A DNA stretch of 64,000 nucleotides from Paenibacillus sp. JZ16 (lineage in GTDB: Bacteria; Bacillota; Bacilli; Paenibacillales; Paenibacillaceae): NCBI RefSeq assembly GCF_015326965.1, contig NZ_CP017659.1, forward strand, positions 5,770,001-5,834,000. The letters are read 5' to 3'. Both the position numbers and the translations under genes were made by a program. Positions 25,553-34,392 of the stretch are shown here, one piece after another (the first letter of the stretch is position 1; every line of letters begins with the position of its first letter). The notes beneath the pieces are model-generated. The model saw only the letters and a list, made by a program, of their open reading frames with translations, did not search any database and was not told where the DNA came from.

Positions 25553-26797
25553 GTGAAGAAGCTACTACCAAGTATTATGGCAGCATCTATTGTTTTCAAT
25601 GCAGGTGCTTTTTCAGGATCAGCTCAAGCAAAACTGGATGAACATCTATTCTCCAAAGATCCAGGTCTTACTTTTGATGTCATCAGTGACATTCAAGGGG
25701 ATTACAATGACTTTAAGCATGTACTTAACGATATGAAACAGGTAAACCCTGCTTCGAAAGCATTAATCGTGAACGGTGATATTACGGACCGAGGTTGGGA
25801 TTTTGAATATCAAGCCGTACAACAGGTGTTAGATCATAATCCTCATCCAGAACATGTTTGGTACAGCATAGGAAATCATGAGTTTTATAAACCGAAATGG
25901 GCAGCACCGAACAAATTAGCGCAAAACACGTGGCCGAATAATACGCCGGAATCCGAAATGCTCCAAAATTTTTATAACTTTACTGGCGAGGAGAAAGTCT
26001 ACCATAAAAAAGAGTTAGACGGATATCCGTTCCTTTTCTTAGGAACCGAAAAATATATGCACTACCATGATGCGTCTTTGTGGGATGAGGTTTATCTTAG
26101 CGATGAGCAGCTTGATTGGTTAAAGCAGAATCTTGAGGAATATTCCAAGAACGATCCAAATAAACCGATCTTCCTCTTTAGTCATCATATCCTCAAGGAC
26201 AGTATTTCAGGCTCTAATCAATCGCCGTATACAGGTGATTACTTAGACCAGGCTAAATTAGAAGCGATCTTAAAGGATTACCCGCAAGTCATTCTTTTTA
26301 CAAGCCACAGCCACTGGGATCTGAATCTTCCGGATTGGGCAGGTAAAAAGGTAGTAGAAGGTGGAGATCAACGTGGTTTTACTGTTGTGAACACAGCTGG
26401 GATTCAGGCGGGCTGGGCATCGGCAGGGCCTAATGGTGGTGAAGTGTCGACGGGCAATGATTTTAAACAGGGACTTCAGGTTGAAGTGAACGGAAATGAT
26501 GTAAAGATCAAAGCGTATGATTATAAAACAGATAAAGTCATTAAAGAGCTGGGTGTGCATCATGGTACGGTTGCTCAATTACCACCTCATGTTAAAGCCG
26601 ATGATGAAAAAAATGAACTCATTGGTGCTACCCAATACATGGAATACTCTGTGAATGGGAATGGGAATGGTCGCTGGGTTGACTATGATCCTAAGAACCC
26701 TCCGAAATTTGAAGGAAACCAAAATGTATTCGTTCGCCATAAAGGTGAAATGAACCTGGAAGATGGATTATCTAAAAAGGTGACTTTCAAAAAATAA
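25553..26797 (+). CDS. Secreted metallophosphoesterase (calcineurin-like)
   Basis: A 414-residue protein with a signal peptide (residues 1-26, cleavage likely after GSAQA) and a calcineurin-like phosphoesterase domain. Metal-ligand motifs appear in order: SDIQGD, VNGDITDRG, GNHEF and later SHSHWD. It begins with GTG at 25553 behind AGGAGG at 25540-25545. The C-terminal ~100 residues after the enzyme domain include NGNGNGRW and a short beta-rich end. The enzyme probably hydrolyses a phosphoester outside the cell. Codon use is AT-rich compared with the operons before 24 kb, suggesting acquisition with the surrounding segment. Confidence 0.88.
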   Translation: MKKLLPSIMAASIVFNAGAFSGSAQAKLDEHLFSKDPGLTFDVISDIQGDYNDFKHVLNDMKQVNPASKALIVNGDITDRGWDFEYQAVQQVLDHNPHPEHVWYSIGNHEFYKPKWAAPNKLAQNTWPNNTPESEMLQNFYNFTGEEKVYHKKELDGYPFLFLGTEKYMHYHDASLWDEVYLSDEQLDWLKQNLEEYSKNDPNKPIFLFSHHILKDSISGSNQSPYTGDYLDQAKLEAILKDYPQVILFTSHSHWDLNLPDWAGKKVVEGGDQRGFTVVNTAGIQAGWASAGPNGGEVSTGNDFKQGLQVEVNGNDVKIKAYDYKTDKVIKELGVHHGTVAQLPPHVKADDEKNELIGATQYMEYSVNGNGNGRWVDYDPKNPPKFEGNQNVFVRHKGEMNLEDGLSKKVTFKK

Positions 26798-26807
26798 TGT
26801 TGAAAAG

Positions 26808-26846
26808 AAAGAACAGAGCGTTGATTCTATCAACGCTCTGTTCTTT
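26808..26846. terminator. Bidirectional terminator between phosphoesterase and ABC-F genes
   Basis: A perfect 17-bp stem AAAGAACAGAGCGTTGA with TCAACGCTCTGTTCTTT and a 5-base loop, placed between the convergent stops at 26797 (+) and 26863 (-). Confidence 0.88.
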
Positions 26847-26862
26847 GGGTACACCAATGTCG

Positions 26863-28326
26863 TTAAGCCCTCTGAATGATTTTTTTATCCTCGATTTCAT
26901 ATACGGTATCGGCTACATTCTCTATCAAACGGATATCGTGCGATATGAAAATGATCGTTCCAGCATAGTTCTTCATCAATTGTTCCAGCGCTTCCACTGC
27001 AGGGAGATCCAGAAAATTGCTGGGTTCATCCATCAACAGGATGTTATATCTCCCTAACAACAGTTTGGCAAGCTGCAATTTCATGAGTTCTCCGCCGCTT
27101 AAAACGGATAAATCCTTGCGAACATCTTGCTGAGAAAATCCCATGGATGCCAAGACAGCGCGAATTTCCGATACCTCATAATCACAGTTTTCTAACATGA
27201 ACTCCATAACACCCTGATCACGGTCAAACTTGTAACCCGTTTGGGCAAAATAGCCGATTTCCGCTTTAGGGGATACGGAAATACCATGCTCACGGTGGAG
27301 AATCATCTTGAAGAGCGTCGTTTTACCTGATCCGTTCGCGCCGGTGATCACGATCTTGGCACCTAATGGAAACTGGAAGGAAGCCTTCTCGAATATCGCC
27401 TTGCCCTCAAACTGTTTGCAAATCTCTTTCCCGGTGATCGGAAACGGATGATGAAGCTCTAAAGCTTTGCTTTGCCGAAAACGGATGGATCGCATGGCTT
27501 CAGGAGGTTTCACATCACCGAGCGCTTCGATTCGGTGCTCCATATGTTTAGCGGCATTATGGAGCTTTTTTTGTTTGCTGCCCGTTGATTTTTGATGAGC
27601 CAGGCGGCCGCCGCTATCGGAGCTGTTTTTTCGCGATGCGCCCTTGGCCTTTTGATCCACCTTCCGAGCTTGATTGTGCTTTTCAGTAATGGCTTTCTCT
27701 AGCCGCTCCCGTTCAGCAGTAAACTGCTTATATTTTGCAGCCTGGCTATGCCGTTCCTCTTCCTTCTGGCGCAAGTAATCGGAATATCCGCCCCAGTACT
27801 CCGTGATTTTCCCCTCATTCAACTCCCAGATCTTATCAACGACCTGGTCAAGGAAATAACGGTCGTGGCTGATGATGAGTAATGCGCCCGAATAATATTT
27901 AAGCTGGTGGATCAAAAAGTCTATGCCAACTCGATCCAGATGACACGTCGGTTCATCGGCAAAGATTCCGTGCACCTCACCGGACAGGGCCTGTGCTATT
28001 TTTAGCCGTGTTTCTTCACCGCCGCTCATATTCTCCGCTTCGAAGCTTTCAATTCCCAGCTTGCCGATTAAAGCGTAGTCCTTGATCTCTTGCACCATGA
28101 CATCATCCAACTGGGGAATATAACTGAAGTTGCCTTCCCGAATAAGTTTACCGTGGGACAAAGGAATTTCCCCCAGCAGCACTTTTAGCAGTGTGCTTTT
28201 TCCTGCTCCGTTCGCGCCAACCAGACCGATTCGGTCATAGTCGTAAAGCTCCAGTTCGTCAATGTCCAGAACATCGCGCCCCGAATATTCCACCAAAATA
28301 TCTTTTGCTTTTATCAATAATTCCAT
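26863..28326 (-). CDS. ABC-F ribosomal protection protein, Msr(D)-like
   Basis: A 487-residue cytoplasmic ABC-F protein with no membrane segments. Two ATPase domains carry Walker A GANGAGKS (about residue 38) and GANGSGKT, signatures MSGGEE and LSGGEL, and a basic interdomain linker of about 80 residues rich in KQKAK-type text that would reach the ribosomal exit tunnel. The length equals that of streptococcal Msr(D), and long stretches match my recollection of it (for example [12 protein letters not shown] and [20 protein letters not shown]). Start at 28326 behind AGGAGG at 28335-28340. A mef-like gene lies 122 bp upstream, the mef-msr(D) order. Predicted action is dislodging macrolide/ketolide drugs from ribosomes. 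Confidence 0.88.
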   Translation of the reverse strand: MELLIKAKDILVEYSGRDVLDIDELELYDYDRIGLVGANGAGKSTLLKVLLGEIPLSHGKLIREGNFSYIPQLDDVMVQEIKDYALIGKLGIESFEAENMSGGEETRLKIAQALSGEVHGIFADEPTCHLDRVGIDFLIHQLKYYSGALLIISHDRYFLDQVVDKIWELNEGKITEYWGGYSDYLRQKEEERHSQAAKYKQFTAERERLEKAITEKHNQARKVDQKAKGASRKNSSDSGGRLAHQKSTGSKQKKLHNAAKHMEHRIEALGDVKPPEAMRSIRFRQSKALELHHPFPITGKEICKQFEGKAIFEKASFQFPLGAKIVITGANGSGKTTLFKMILHREHGISVSPKAEIGYFAQTGYKFDRDQGVMEFMLENCDYEVSEIRAVLASMGFSQQDVRKDLSVLSGGELMKLQLAKLLLGRYNILLMDEPSNFLDLPAVEALEQLMKNYAGTIIFISHDIRLIENVADTVYEIEDKKIIQRA

Positions 28327-28341
28327 CATTATTGCCTCCTT

Positions 28342-28446
28342 CAAAAATCGCAGTTTTCTGTTCGCAGGATCGCCTGCGATTGAAGAAGAGAGGTTTAAAT
28401 AAAGAAGTACCAATGGATGGATCTCATAAGAATTGCCCCTTTTCAT
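28342..28446 (-). promoter_or_regulatory. Leader of the msr(D)-like gene: attenuator-like hairpins and in-frame leader ORF
   Basis: In the 122-bp gap between the mef stop and the msr(D)-like start, the minus strand reads AATCGCAGG, then CCTGCGA, then CTGCGATTTTTG. The first element can pair with the second (TCGCAGG/CCTGCGA) or with the third (AATCGCAG/CTGCGATT followed by T5). The second choice is a terminator. A frame from an ATG at 28446 ([20 protein letters not shown]) runs through these elements and is in frame with the main gene. Such mutually exclusive stems with a leader peptide are the usual drug-sensing layout of ABC-F resistance genes. Confidence 0.6.
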
Positions 28447-28448
28447 AT

Positions 28449-29661
28449 TTACTTGTCTAAATTTCGGATAGACGGAAGCAGCACGCATAGAACTGCAATT
28501 CCTATGATGCACACCCCAGATAACATAAACCACGTATGAATTCCAATTCGATCTGCAAAAATACCCGACACGATTAATCCGATCGGCATGGCGAAGGACA
28601 TCATGCTGCCCAATAAGCCGAATACACGCCCTAAATACTCAGGTTGAATTTTCTCTTGGATCAGAGCCATCTGTACACCATTGTAAAATGGACTTGAAAA
28701 GCCCATCAACGCACTGCACAGAACGAAGATCAGGAAGCCGTGGATCGGCAGCAGGCCGGATATGAACAAAGCAATTCCCATCAACGATATGGAAAAAATG
28801 ATGCTCATCGCTCGGTTCTTGAAGCCGCCCCACACACTAAGCAACAAGCTGCCAATCAACATTCCAGCGGCAAAGACGATTTCTACGATCGAAGCGTGGG
28901 TTGCCGTCCCGCCAAAATAACTCATGCTCATTAAGGGAAACAATGCATTGATTGGCATGAAGACAAACATATATAGCGCACCAATCCATAGCAATGAAAA
29001 TAACCCCTTAGATTCCCGGAAAATACGAAATCCTTCTTTTGCTTCCTCGAAAAACCTTCCCTTTCACATCTTCGACCAGCCTAACTTGCTTCGGAATAGC
29101 AATCATCGCCACAGTGATGCTGGCAATCAATGCACCCAATACGTCCATGGCAATAATGGCGTTTAATTCCCATGTTGCATATAGGAAAGCTCCAATAGCT
29201 GGGCTCAGAATATAACTTACAGATTGTACCGATTGGCTGTAACCAGCGCATTTCGTTAATTGATCTTCCGGTACCAGTAAAGGCGTTACGGCACTCAAAG
29301 CAGGCGTGTGAAAAGCCGTTCCGATACTACGGACAAACAATACGATCATCACGACCCATACCGGCAGCTCGATGAAGAGTGCGACCATGGCCAAGGCAGC
29401 ACCAGCGGCTGCAACCATGAGGTCTGCACCGATCATAACCATTTTTCGATTCCAACGGTCAACCAAAACACCGATCATGGTTCCCAACACGGCCTGAGGT
29501 AAAAAACCAACCATGGTCGCCATGGAGAGCACCATAGCTGATCCTGTAGTCTCGGTTAGGTGCCAAATGATGGCCATTTGAAGGACGGCACTCGTAATTA
29601 GTGAAACCGCCTGACCTGTCCATATCGTAAAGAAATTTCGCTTCCAATTTTGTTGTATCAT
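28449..29661 (-). pseudogene. Mef-like MFS macrolide efflux gene interrupted by a one-base frameshift
   Basis: Two frames together give a Mef(A)/Mef(E)-type exporter of about 404 residues. The first runs from MIQQNWKRNFFTIWTGQAVS at 29661 and ends in an off-frame tail at about 29008. The second picks up at EEAKEGFRIFRESKGLFSLL and ends NLDK at 28449. The break lies at a run of five A on the plus strand (29050-29054); removing one restores KVFEEAKEG. Motif text such as GVLVDRWNRK and GTAFHTPALSAVTPLLVPE supports the family. RBS AGGGAG precedes 29661. It is either a pseudogene, a phase-variable tract or a sequencing error. Confidence 0.88.
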
Positions 29662-29703
29662 GTCTATACTCCCTGTATTTTTTATTGTCCGGCTGTTTTT
29701 GGC

Positions 29704-29746
29704 AATAAAAAATACAGATCCGAGTCCACAACGGGGCTTAAATCTG
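29704..29746 (-). promoter_or_regulatory. Terminator-like hairpin in the mef leader
   Basis: On the minus strand CAGAT...ATCTG enclose an inner AGCCC/GGACT pair, followed by TATTTTTTATT (plus 29704-29714). It lies 54 bp before the mef start with no gene upstream of it, so it resembles an attenuator. The flanking gap 29747-30271 has no gene I can support; short inverted copies GGCAATAAAAAA (29701-29712) and TTTTTTATTGCC (29877-29888) bracket 188 bp of it. Confidence 0.5.
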
Positions 29747-30169
29747 CATGGATAATGAGAGAAGATGGCGATATAAAGGCATAGCAAAAAAAAGCTATCC
29801 GGATCGCGATCTATGTCTACATACGCAGGAAATAAGCAGCTCAAAAAAAGCCCACATTTGTGGTTGGAAAATCCGCTTTTTTATTGCCAGCTTATCTTAT
29901 ACGCATGGAATGTAACATAGATAACGAGCCTCCTCATAAATGACACGTTGAATGATAACATTGGCTGCCACACCTGTCAATAAAATAGTTGCAAAGGGAA
30001 GACCGGATATTCCAATCAAAATTGATGTTGATTTTACAGCACTCCAAGCAACTTAAAGTATGAGTAGGGATAGGCTTTTTTTGCATGCCCAACAATATAA
30101 TATTGATAGATATGCACCTGCAAAATCTACCTAACAGCAAGCCCATAAGGTATAATCAATTATAATTAT

Positions 30170-30183
30170 TGTAAGCGCTTTAT
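30170..30183. promoter_or_regulatory. cre-like site upstream of the truncated sensor-type gene
   Basis: TGTAAGCGCTTTAT matches 13 of 14 positions of the cre consensus WGWAARCGYTWWCW. It follows two TATAAT-like hexamers (30151 and 30161 regions) that could be -10 elements of the gene at 30272. Confidence 0.5.
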
Positions 30184-30271
30184 ATTGATTGGGACTGCAT
30201 CATGCTCAATACGCTTCTCTGAATTGTTCCGTGTGACAGTATCTTTCTAATTCAGGCCAAGGGGGTTAAGG

Positions 30272-31201
30272 ATGCTTCAGATGAGAAACTGGATCGATTC
30301 CGTTGGAAGGATGAAAAAGCGTAAGTTTTTTCTGAAGTTAATTGTCACGACGGTGCTGATTACTGTGCTGCCGAGTTTGGTCTCCAATATTTTCGCATAT
30401 TACAGGGTATCTGGCATTGTAGAAGAAGAGACCGGGAACAACAAGCTGCAATATTTAAACCAGACGATCAACACGCTTGAGATTTTACTTAACCGGATTA
30501 AGGAAAATTCGAATTTGCTTGCCCTCAACCGCTCTTTCATCAGCTTCGAGAATTTTCCGAACGGGGCTTATTATGAAGGGCTTCAAGGAGCGATACCGGA
30601 GGATGACCTGCCGGCGCTGTATGCTTATCTGGAAGCCAAGAAGAATACCTTCCTCACGATGAACTCATTCAAACTCTCCGATCAATTCGTGGATTCCGTA
30701 TACTTTTATGACAGCAGCAAGAACCTAGTGATCACTTCCGATAATGACCGCTCCAACCGTCAGTTTCGGAGGGAGGACTTTTATGATAAAGACTGGTATG
30801 ACGCCGTGCAGACCATGCAGGTGAATCCTGTCTTCCTGGACACTCGGACCGCGAAGCAATATCCCAAGGGGGAGAAGGATCTCCTTTCCGTGATCTATAA
30901 ATCCAAAAAAGCCAATAATGCCATTATCGTCAACCTCGATGCGGCCATGATTTATGAGGATATTATCAGCAAATTAAACGCGAGCGACGACATGTACGTT
31001 GTGTCCGCATCCGGAAATGTCGTATTCCGCAGCCAATCTTCAATAGGGGATGGAGTTCAGCAAATCGGGTTATCCGAGGCTTTGCATAATGCCAAGTCAG
31101 GGTCGTATACCATTGAGCTTGATGGAGGGAAGAAGCTGGTCAGCTACTCATCCTCCGCGCTGCTGGGTTGGACCTTCGTCAACATATACCGCTGGTCCTG
31201 A
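30272..31201 (+). CDS. N-terminal part of a membrane sensor/AraC-type regulator (truncated)
   Basis: A 309-residue frame with an N-terminal helix (residues 20-45, KLIVTTVLITVLPSLVSNIF) followed by an extracellular dCache-like sensory domain ending at LGWTFVNIY. In full-length relatives (YesM-type kinases or YesS-type AraC regulators) a second helix and output domain follow. Here the frame ends RWS-stop at that exact border. The bases beyond (31202-31346) read as an unrelated 45-codon frame without output domain. The gene therefore looks like a deletion remnant. AAGGGGG precedes the ATG, so the stub could still be translated and membrane inserted. Confidence 0.75.
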   Translation: MLQMRNWIDSVGRMKKRKFFLKLIVTTVLITVLPSLVSNIFAYYRVSGIVEEETGNNKLQYLNQTINTLEILLNRIKENSNLLALNRSFISFENFPNGAYYEGLQGAIPEDDLPALYAYLEAKKNTFLTMNSFKLSDQFVDSVYFYDSSKNLVITSDNDRSNRQFRREDFYDKDWYDAVQTMQVNPVFLDTRTAKQYPKGEKDLLSVIYKSKKANNAIIVNLDAAMIYEDIISKLNASDDMYVVSASGNVVFRSQSSIGDGVQQIGLSEALHNAKSGSYTIELDGGKKLVSYSSSALLGWTFVNIYRWS

Positions 31202-31399
31202 TGGAGGAGATACAGCTTGAGGAAATTACGCTGACAAGTACCACGATATCCGGAGGAGCGTATTGCTACTCGTTCTCGATGCAGCAGGGTGCAAGCTGTA
31301 GCTGGGGAAAGTCTGTGAGGGAGACATATAAAGCGGTTGAAGAATAAATTTAATTTAAAAGAATAGAGAAATCTATCTGTGAGGGAACAGATAGAATGT

Positions 31400-31405
31400 T
31401 ATAAT
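31400..31405 (+). promoter_or_regulatory. Candidate -10 of the small toxin gene
   Basis: A perfect TATAAT, 57 bp before the toxin start codon. No strong -35 is seen 17 bp upstream. Confidence 0.4.
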
Positions 31406-31461
31406 TTGGATTGTACATACACACCTTGAGTGGGCGCACTCCTCTTAAAGGAGGTGGTGCG

Positions 31462-31545
31462 ATGAACGTTTCGTTCGGTGAAGTGATAACCTTCGGGATT
31501 TTCCTGCTGGCATTGCTGACTTACATCGATAAACGACGAAAGTAA
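31462..31545 (+). CDS. Holin-like small toxin (type I toxin candidate), 27 aa
   Basis: MNVSFGEVITFGIFLLALLT followed by YIDKRRK is a 27-residue peptide: a short start, one hydrophobic helix and a basic tail. This is the plan of the putative holin-like toxin family (TxpA/YonT/Hol-Tox) of Bacillota, whose members usually end in YIDRxxK-type tails. A very strong AAAGGAGGTGG lies just upstream. The terminator begins inside the stop codon. In known systems an antisense RNA transcribed from the opposite strand over the 3' end acts as antitoxin; I could not identify its promoter with confidence. Confidence 0.65.
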   Translation: MNVSFGEVITFGIFLLALLTYIDKRRK

Positions 31546-31586
31546 CCCACTCCTAAGGTTGGCGCCTAAGTGGGTTACTTTCTCAT
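31540..31586 (+). terminator. Terminator of the small toxin gene
   Basis: Stem AAGTAACCCACT / AGTGGGTTACTT with a T-rich tail, overlapping the toxin stop codon. A second hairpin AAGGAGTAGCC / GGCTGCTCCTT lies at 31635-31664. Confidence 0.85.
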
Positions 31587-31818
31587 TCCTGACTTGATCT
31601 TGGAGGAGAAATCCTGCTCAAGATGTTTGTACAAAGGAGTAGCCATAGGCCGGCTGCTCCTTATTGCTATTCTTATCTTATCATACCCCTTTCTAGACCT
31701 CAATAACGGATCGATTGCACAAAATACTAGTGAAGAGTAAGGATACTTGCTGCGATTGAGTCCTCAAGACTACACTAGTATCATAATGAAACAGACAAAC
31801 ATCAAAGGAGGGACTGCC

Positions 31819-32823
31819 TTGTATCATGCAATTGGAAAGACGCAATTGGCGACATTTGCTGGCGGTTGTTTCTGGTGCATGGTGAAGCCGTTTGACGAGC
31901 TTCCTGGTATTCTATCCCTGGTTTCGGGTTACACGGGCGGCCATACGGAGAATCCAACCTATGAAGAAGTGGGAACGGAAACGACAGGTCATTACGAAGC
32001 TGTGCAAATCCGGTTTGAACCCGATGTGTTCCCGTATACAAGGCTCCTGGACATTTACTGGCGCTTGATTGATCCAACGGATGCGGAAGGCCAGTTCATG
32101 GACCGTGGGGCGTCGTACCGGTCAGCGATTTTCGTGCATGACGGGGCGCAGCGCGAGCAGGCGGAAGCCTCCAAGCGCAGCCTGCAGCTTAGCGGCCGGT
32201 TCAAGGGGAGGATTGTGACACCGATTCTGCCTGCGGGGCCCTTTTATCCTGCGGAGGATCTTCACCAGAATTACTATAATACCCACCGTTATGACTATAA
32301 CCGGTATTATGAGGGCTCCGGCAGAGCTTCTTTTGTCGAGCGGCATTGGGATCGGAAACAGGACAAGGAAGAGCTGCAGAGGCGTCTTACCGCGCTCCAG
32401 TATGCAGTGACGCAAGAAGGCTTGGATGAGCCCGCTTATGATAATCCGTATTGGAATAACACAAGCCGGGGGATTTACGTGGATGTGGTGAACGGAGACC
32501 CTTTATTCAGCTCAACCGACCAATATGATGCCCGAACGGGATTGCCGGCTTTTATGAAACCCCTGCATGAGGGATATATCAGAAAAAAAGGAGATCTTCG
32601 CGGCGGCAAGGTACGCACCGCGCTCTATGGCAGATTGTCCGGCTCTTACCTCGGTCACCTATACCATGACGGACCTCCGCCTGGCGGCTTGCATTACCAG
32701 ATAAACTCGGCGGCGCTGCGCTTTGTGCCGGAGGGGGAGATGGTTCGGGAAGGGTACGGTGAAAAGCCCGATCTCCAGATAGAGAGCTGCCGAGAAATTA
32801 ATGCTTCGAGGATAAGAATGTAA
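31819..32823 (+). CDS. msrA: MsrA-MsrB fusion with a degenerate MsrB domain
   Basis: A 334-residue methionine sulfoxide reductase fusion. The TTG at 31819 is chosen because AAAGGAGGGA (31804-31813) precedes it. The MsrA half (residues 8-165) has the catalytic GGCFWCM and the YHQxYY-like motif [13 protein letters not shown], so reduction of Met-S-sulfoxide is expected. In the MsrB half (about 190-320) the usual GWPSF reads GLPAF, the HLGHVF motif reads YLGHLY, and the catalytic RYCINSA reads HYQINSA, replacing the active Cys with Gln. Zinc CxxC pairs are also absent. The MsrB half is probably inactive as a reductase and may be structural. Confidence 0.88.
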   Translation: MYHAIGKTQLATFAGGCFWCMVKPFDELPGILSLVSGYTGGHTENPTYEEVGTETTGHYEAVQIRFEPDVFPYTRLLDIYWRLIDPTDAEGQFMDRGASYRSAIFVHDGAQREQAEASKRSLQLSGRFKGRIVTPILPAGPFYPAEDLHQNYYNTHRYDYNRYYEGSGRASFVERHWDRKQDKEELQRRLTALQYAVTQEGLDEPAYDNPYWNNTSRGIYVDVVNGDPLFSSTDQYDARTGLPAFMKPLHEGYIRKKGDLRGGKVRTALYGRLSGSYLGHLYHDGPPPGGLHYQINSAALRFVPEGEMVREGYGEKPDLQIESCREINASRIRM

Positions 32824-32965
32824 GGTTACGTCAGTGACTCCATAGAACACAGTCCGTTTAAGAGCGTACATTCACTTCCTTTGGAGCAGTGGGAAGGAAC
32901 ATAGATTCTCCAGAAGGATGTCGCAAGGTTATGGCGTGATGACGCTGGGATCATCTAGGGATGAA

Positions 32966-33904
32966 TTAGCCGTTCCTAAGAAGCTTTACGATTTCATTGT
33001 AAAACAGATTGGCGATCAGGCCTTGTCCATCTCCATTCGGATGCACCGTTCCTTCAGGTGTATTGATGTACGTATTGCCGGTTGTAGCCGCATATAGGTC
33101 AGCGCATGAAATCCCTTTGTTCAGGCAAGCTGTTTTTACCTCGTTTACCTTTACCATATTTTGTTCATTCGTATAGTAAGTGTTGTATTGGATAGTCGAA
33201 CCTATGATATTGGCATCCGGCAACAGTTCACGTATTTTATCAAATCCTCGTTCCAAATCGGCGCGGGGATTTGTATTATTCATCCCCGCAAGCCATAGGA
33301 TCAGATCCGGCCTACTCGGAGCGACGACCGCATCTAGGATTTGGGTGATAGTATGGATCGGTGCCCCGGACAGACCGTGAATGCTTACCGGAATGGAGAG
33401 CATCTGCTGAAGTCTTCGTCCATAGAGCGAGTCGGGCCGGGAGGCGACATTGGCGCCGAAGGTGATGGAGTCTCCGATGCAGACGATGTTTCTTATACGC
33501 TCCGTTTTCGGATGAACGAAATCGGGCAGAAGATAATCGATATCAACATAACAGGCTGTGGATGCGGCGTTTTTGATCCCCTTTTTCCGAATGGATATGG
33601 TGTGGTAGCCCTCCGTTAGACCGGTTATGGAATAGACGAGCACGCCGTGCTGTGCAGTGGCGCTGTAGAAGTCGATTTTCCCGTGGAACACGTCGTCGAC
33701 ATATACATCGGCTAGGCCGAAGCTGTTCCCCTTCGTGGCATATATGTCTATCCCTCTGATGTATCCGCTCCAGGAGGCCGACGCGTTGGCAGCAGGCGTT
33801 CCATCCGAATCATGCCTGCTGTGCAGACTGGCGTTGGCCTTATGCTGGACGGTCCAATTGCCCGTATAGGCAAGTGCCCCATCCTCTACCTTTAATTTAG
33901 TCAT
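32966..33904 (-). CDS. SGNH/GDSL hydrolase with N-terminal beta domain
   Basis: A 312-residue intracellular protein without signal peptide. The C-terminal half has the SGNH blocks: IGDSITFG with the nucleophile Ser, the Gly block near GLSGAP, WLAGMNNTNP with the Asn, and the terminal HPNGDG, which holds the catalytic His. The first ~115 residues resemble the jelly-roll domain attached to bacterial carbohydrate esterases. The ATG at 33902-33904 has AGGAGG 7 bases upstream; the longer frame to 34000 lacks one. It is probably a sugar-ester (acetyl) esterase, in line with the AraC gene and isomerase locus beside it. Confidence 0.85.
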   Translation of the reverse strand: MTKLKVEDGALAYTGNWTVQHKANASLHSRHDSDGTPAANASASWSGYIRGIDIYATKGNSFGLADVYVDDVFHGKIDFYSATAQHGVLVYSITGLTEGYHTISIRKKGIKNAASTACYVDIDYLLPDFVHPKTERIRNIVCIGDSITFGANVASRPDSLYGRRLQQMLSIPVSIHGLSGAPIHTITQILDAVVAPSRPDLILWLAGMNNTNPRADLERGFDKIRELLPDANIIGSTIQYNTYYTNEQNMVKVNEVKTACLNKGISCADLYAATTGNTYINTPEGTVHPNGDGQGLIANLFYNEIVKLLRNG

Positions 33905-34392
33905 TGGCAGATCCTCCTTGTTCAAGTATGGATGGGCAAGACCATACGGTCCAACTGCCCGTAAAATTCGAGACCTTATAAGGTGGATAGAAGAGAACAT
34001 AGCTTAGTCTTTATTTTAGGATAGGGAGGCAAGGAGGGGATACGGGACGTTTTTGACTTTGTTGCCTGATATTAACGACTTTGAACGCCGGGCTTCGGAT
34101 CGTAGAATCCTTCCAGAAATCATAGCTGCGTTCATGGCTCGGAGGATAGATGCGCATTAAACTTAAAGCATGAACCGGTTCAGCACACAGACATTTCAAC
34201 AGGAGAGTTGTTATGGGTTGTACGGGAGGGGTGCAGAAGCTTCGAATAAGCGATAACGGACGAATTGTTGATCCGTGCGGACGGATTGCCGTTTTTGGCT
34301 GGGTGTTACGACCTGGAATTTATTCCATAAATTTAGCGTTGATAATTTTAAAGGCTGAAATGATATGGCGGCCAAGGGACATAGATGCCGTT
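33905..34392. other. 488-bp gap without a supported gene
   Basis: Between the SGNH gene and the end of the AraC gene there is no frame with both ribosome site and recognisable content. A plus-strand frame from 34213 has AGGAGAG but runs antisense into the AraC gene, so I do not accept it. No clear terminator is visible. Confidence 0.5.

Noticed and set aside
26797..27057. Plus-strand frame of 86 codons
   Set aside because: It is the reverse shadow of the ABC-F gene, and crosses the bidirectional terminator.
28327..28533. Longer start of the ABC-F protein (556 residues)
   Set aside because: The AGGAGG at 28335-28340 is placed for the start at 28326, which gives exactly the Msr(D) length; the upstream frame is treated as a leader ORF.
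29701..29888. Insertion sequence bracketed by 12-bp inverted repeats
   Set aside because: There is no transposase frame and no target duplication was seen, so it is only reported as an unresolved structure.
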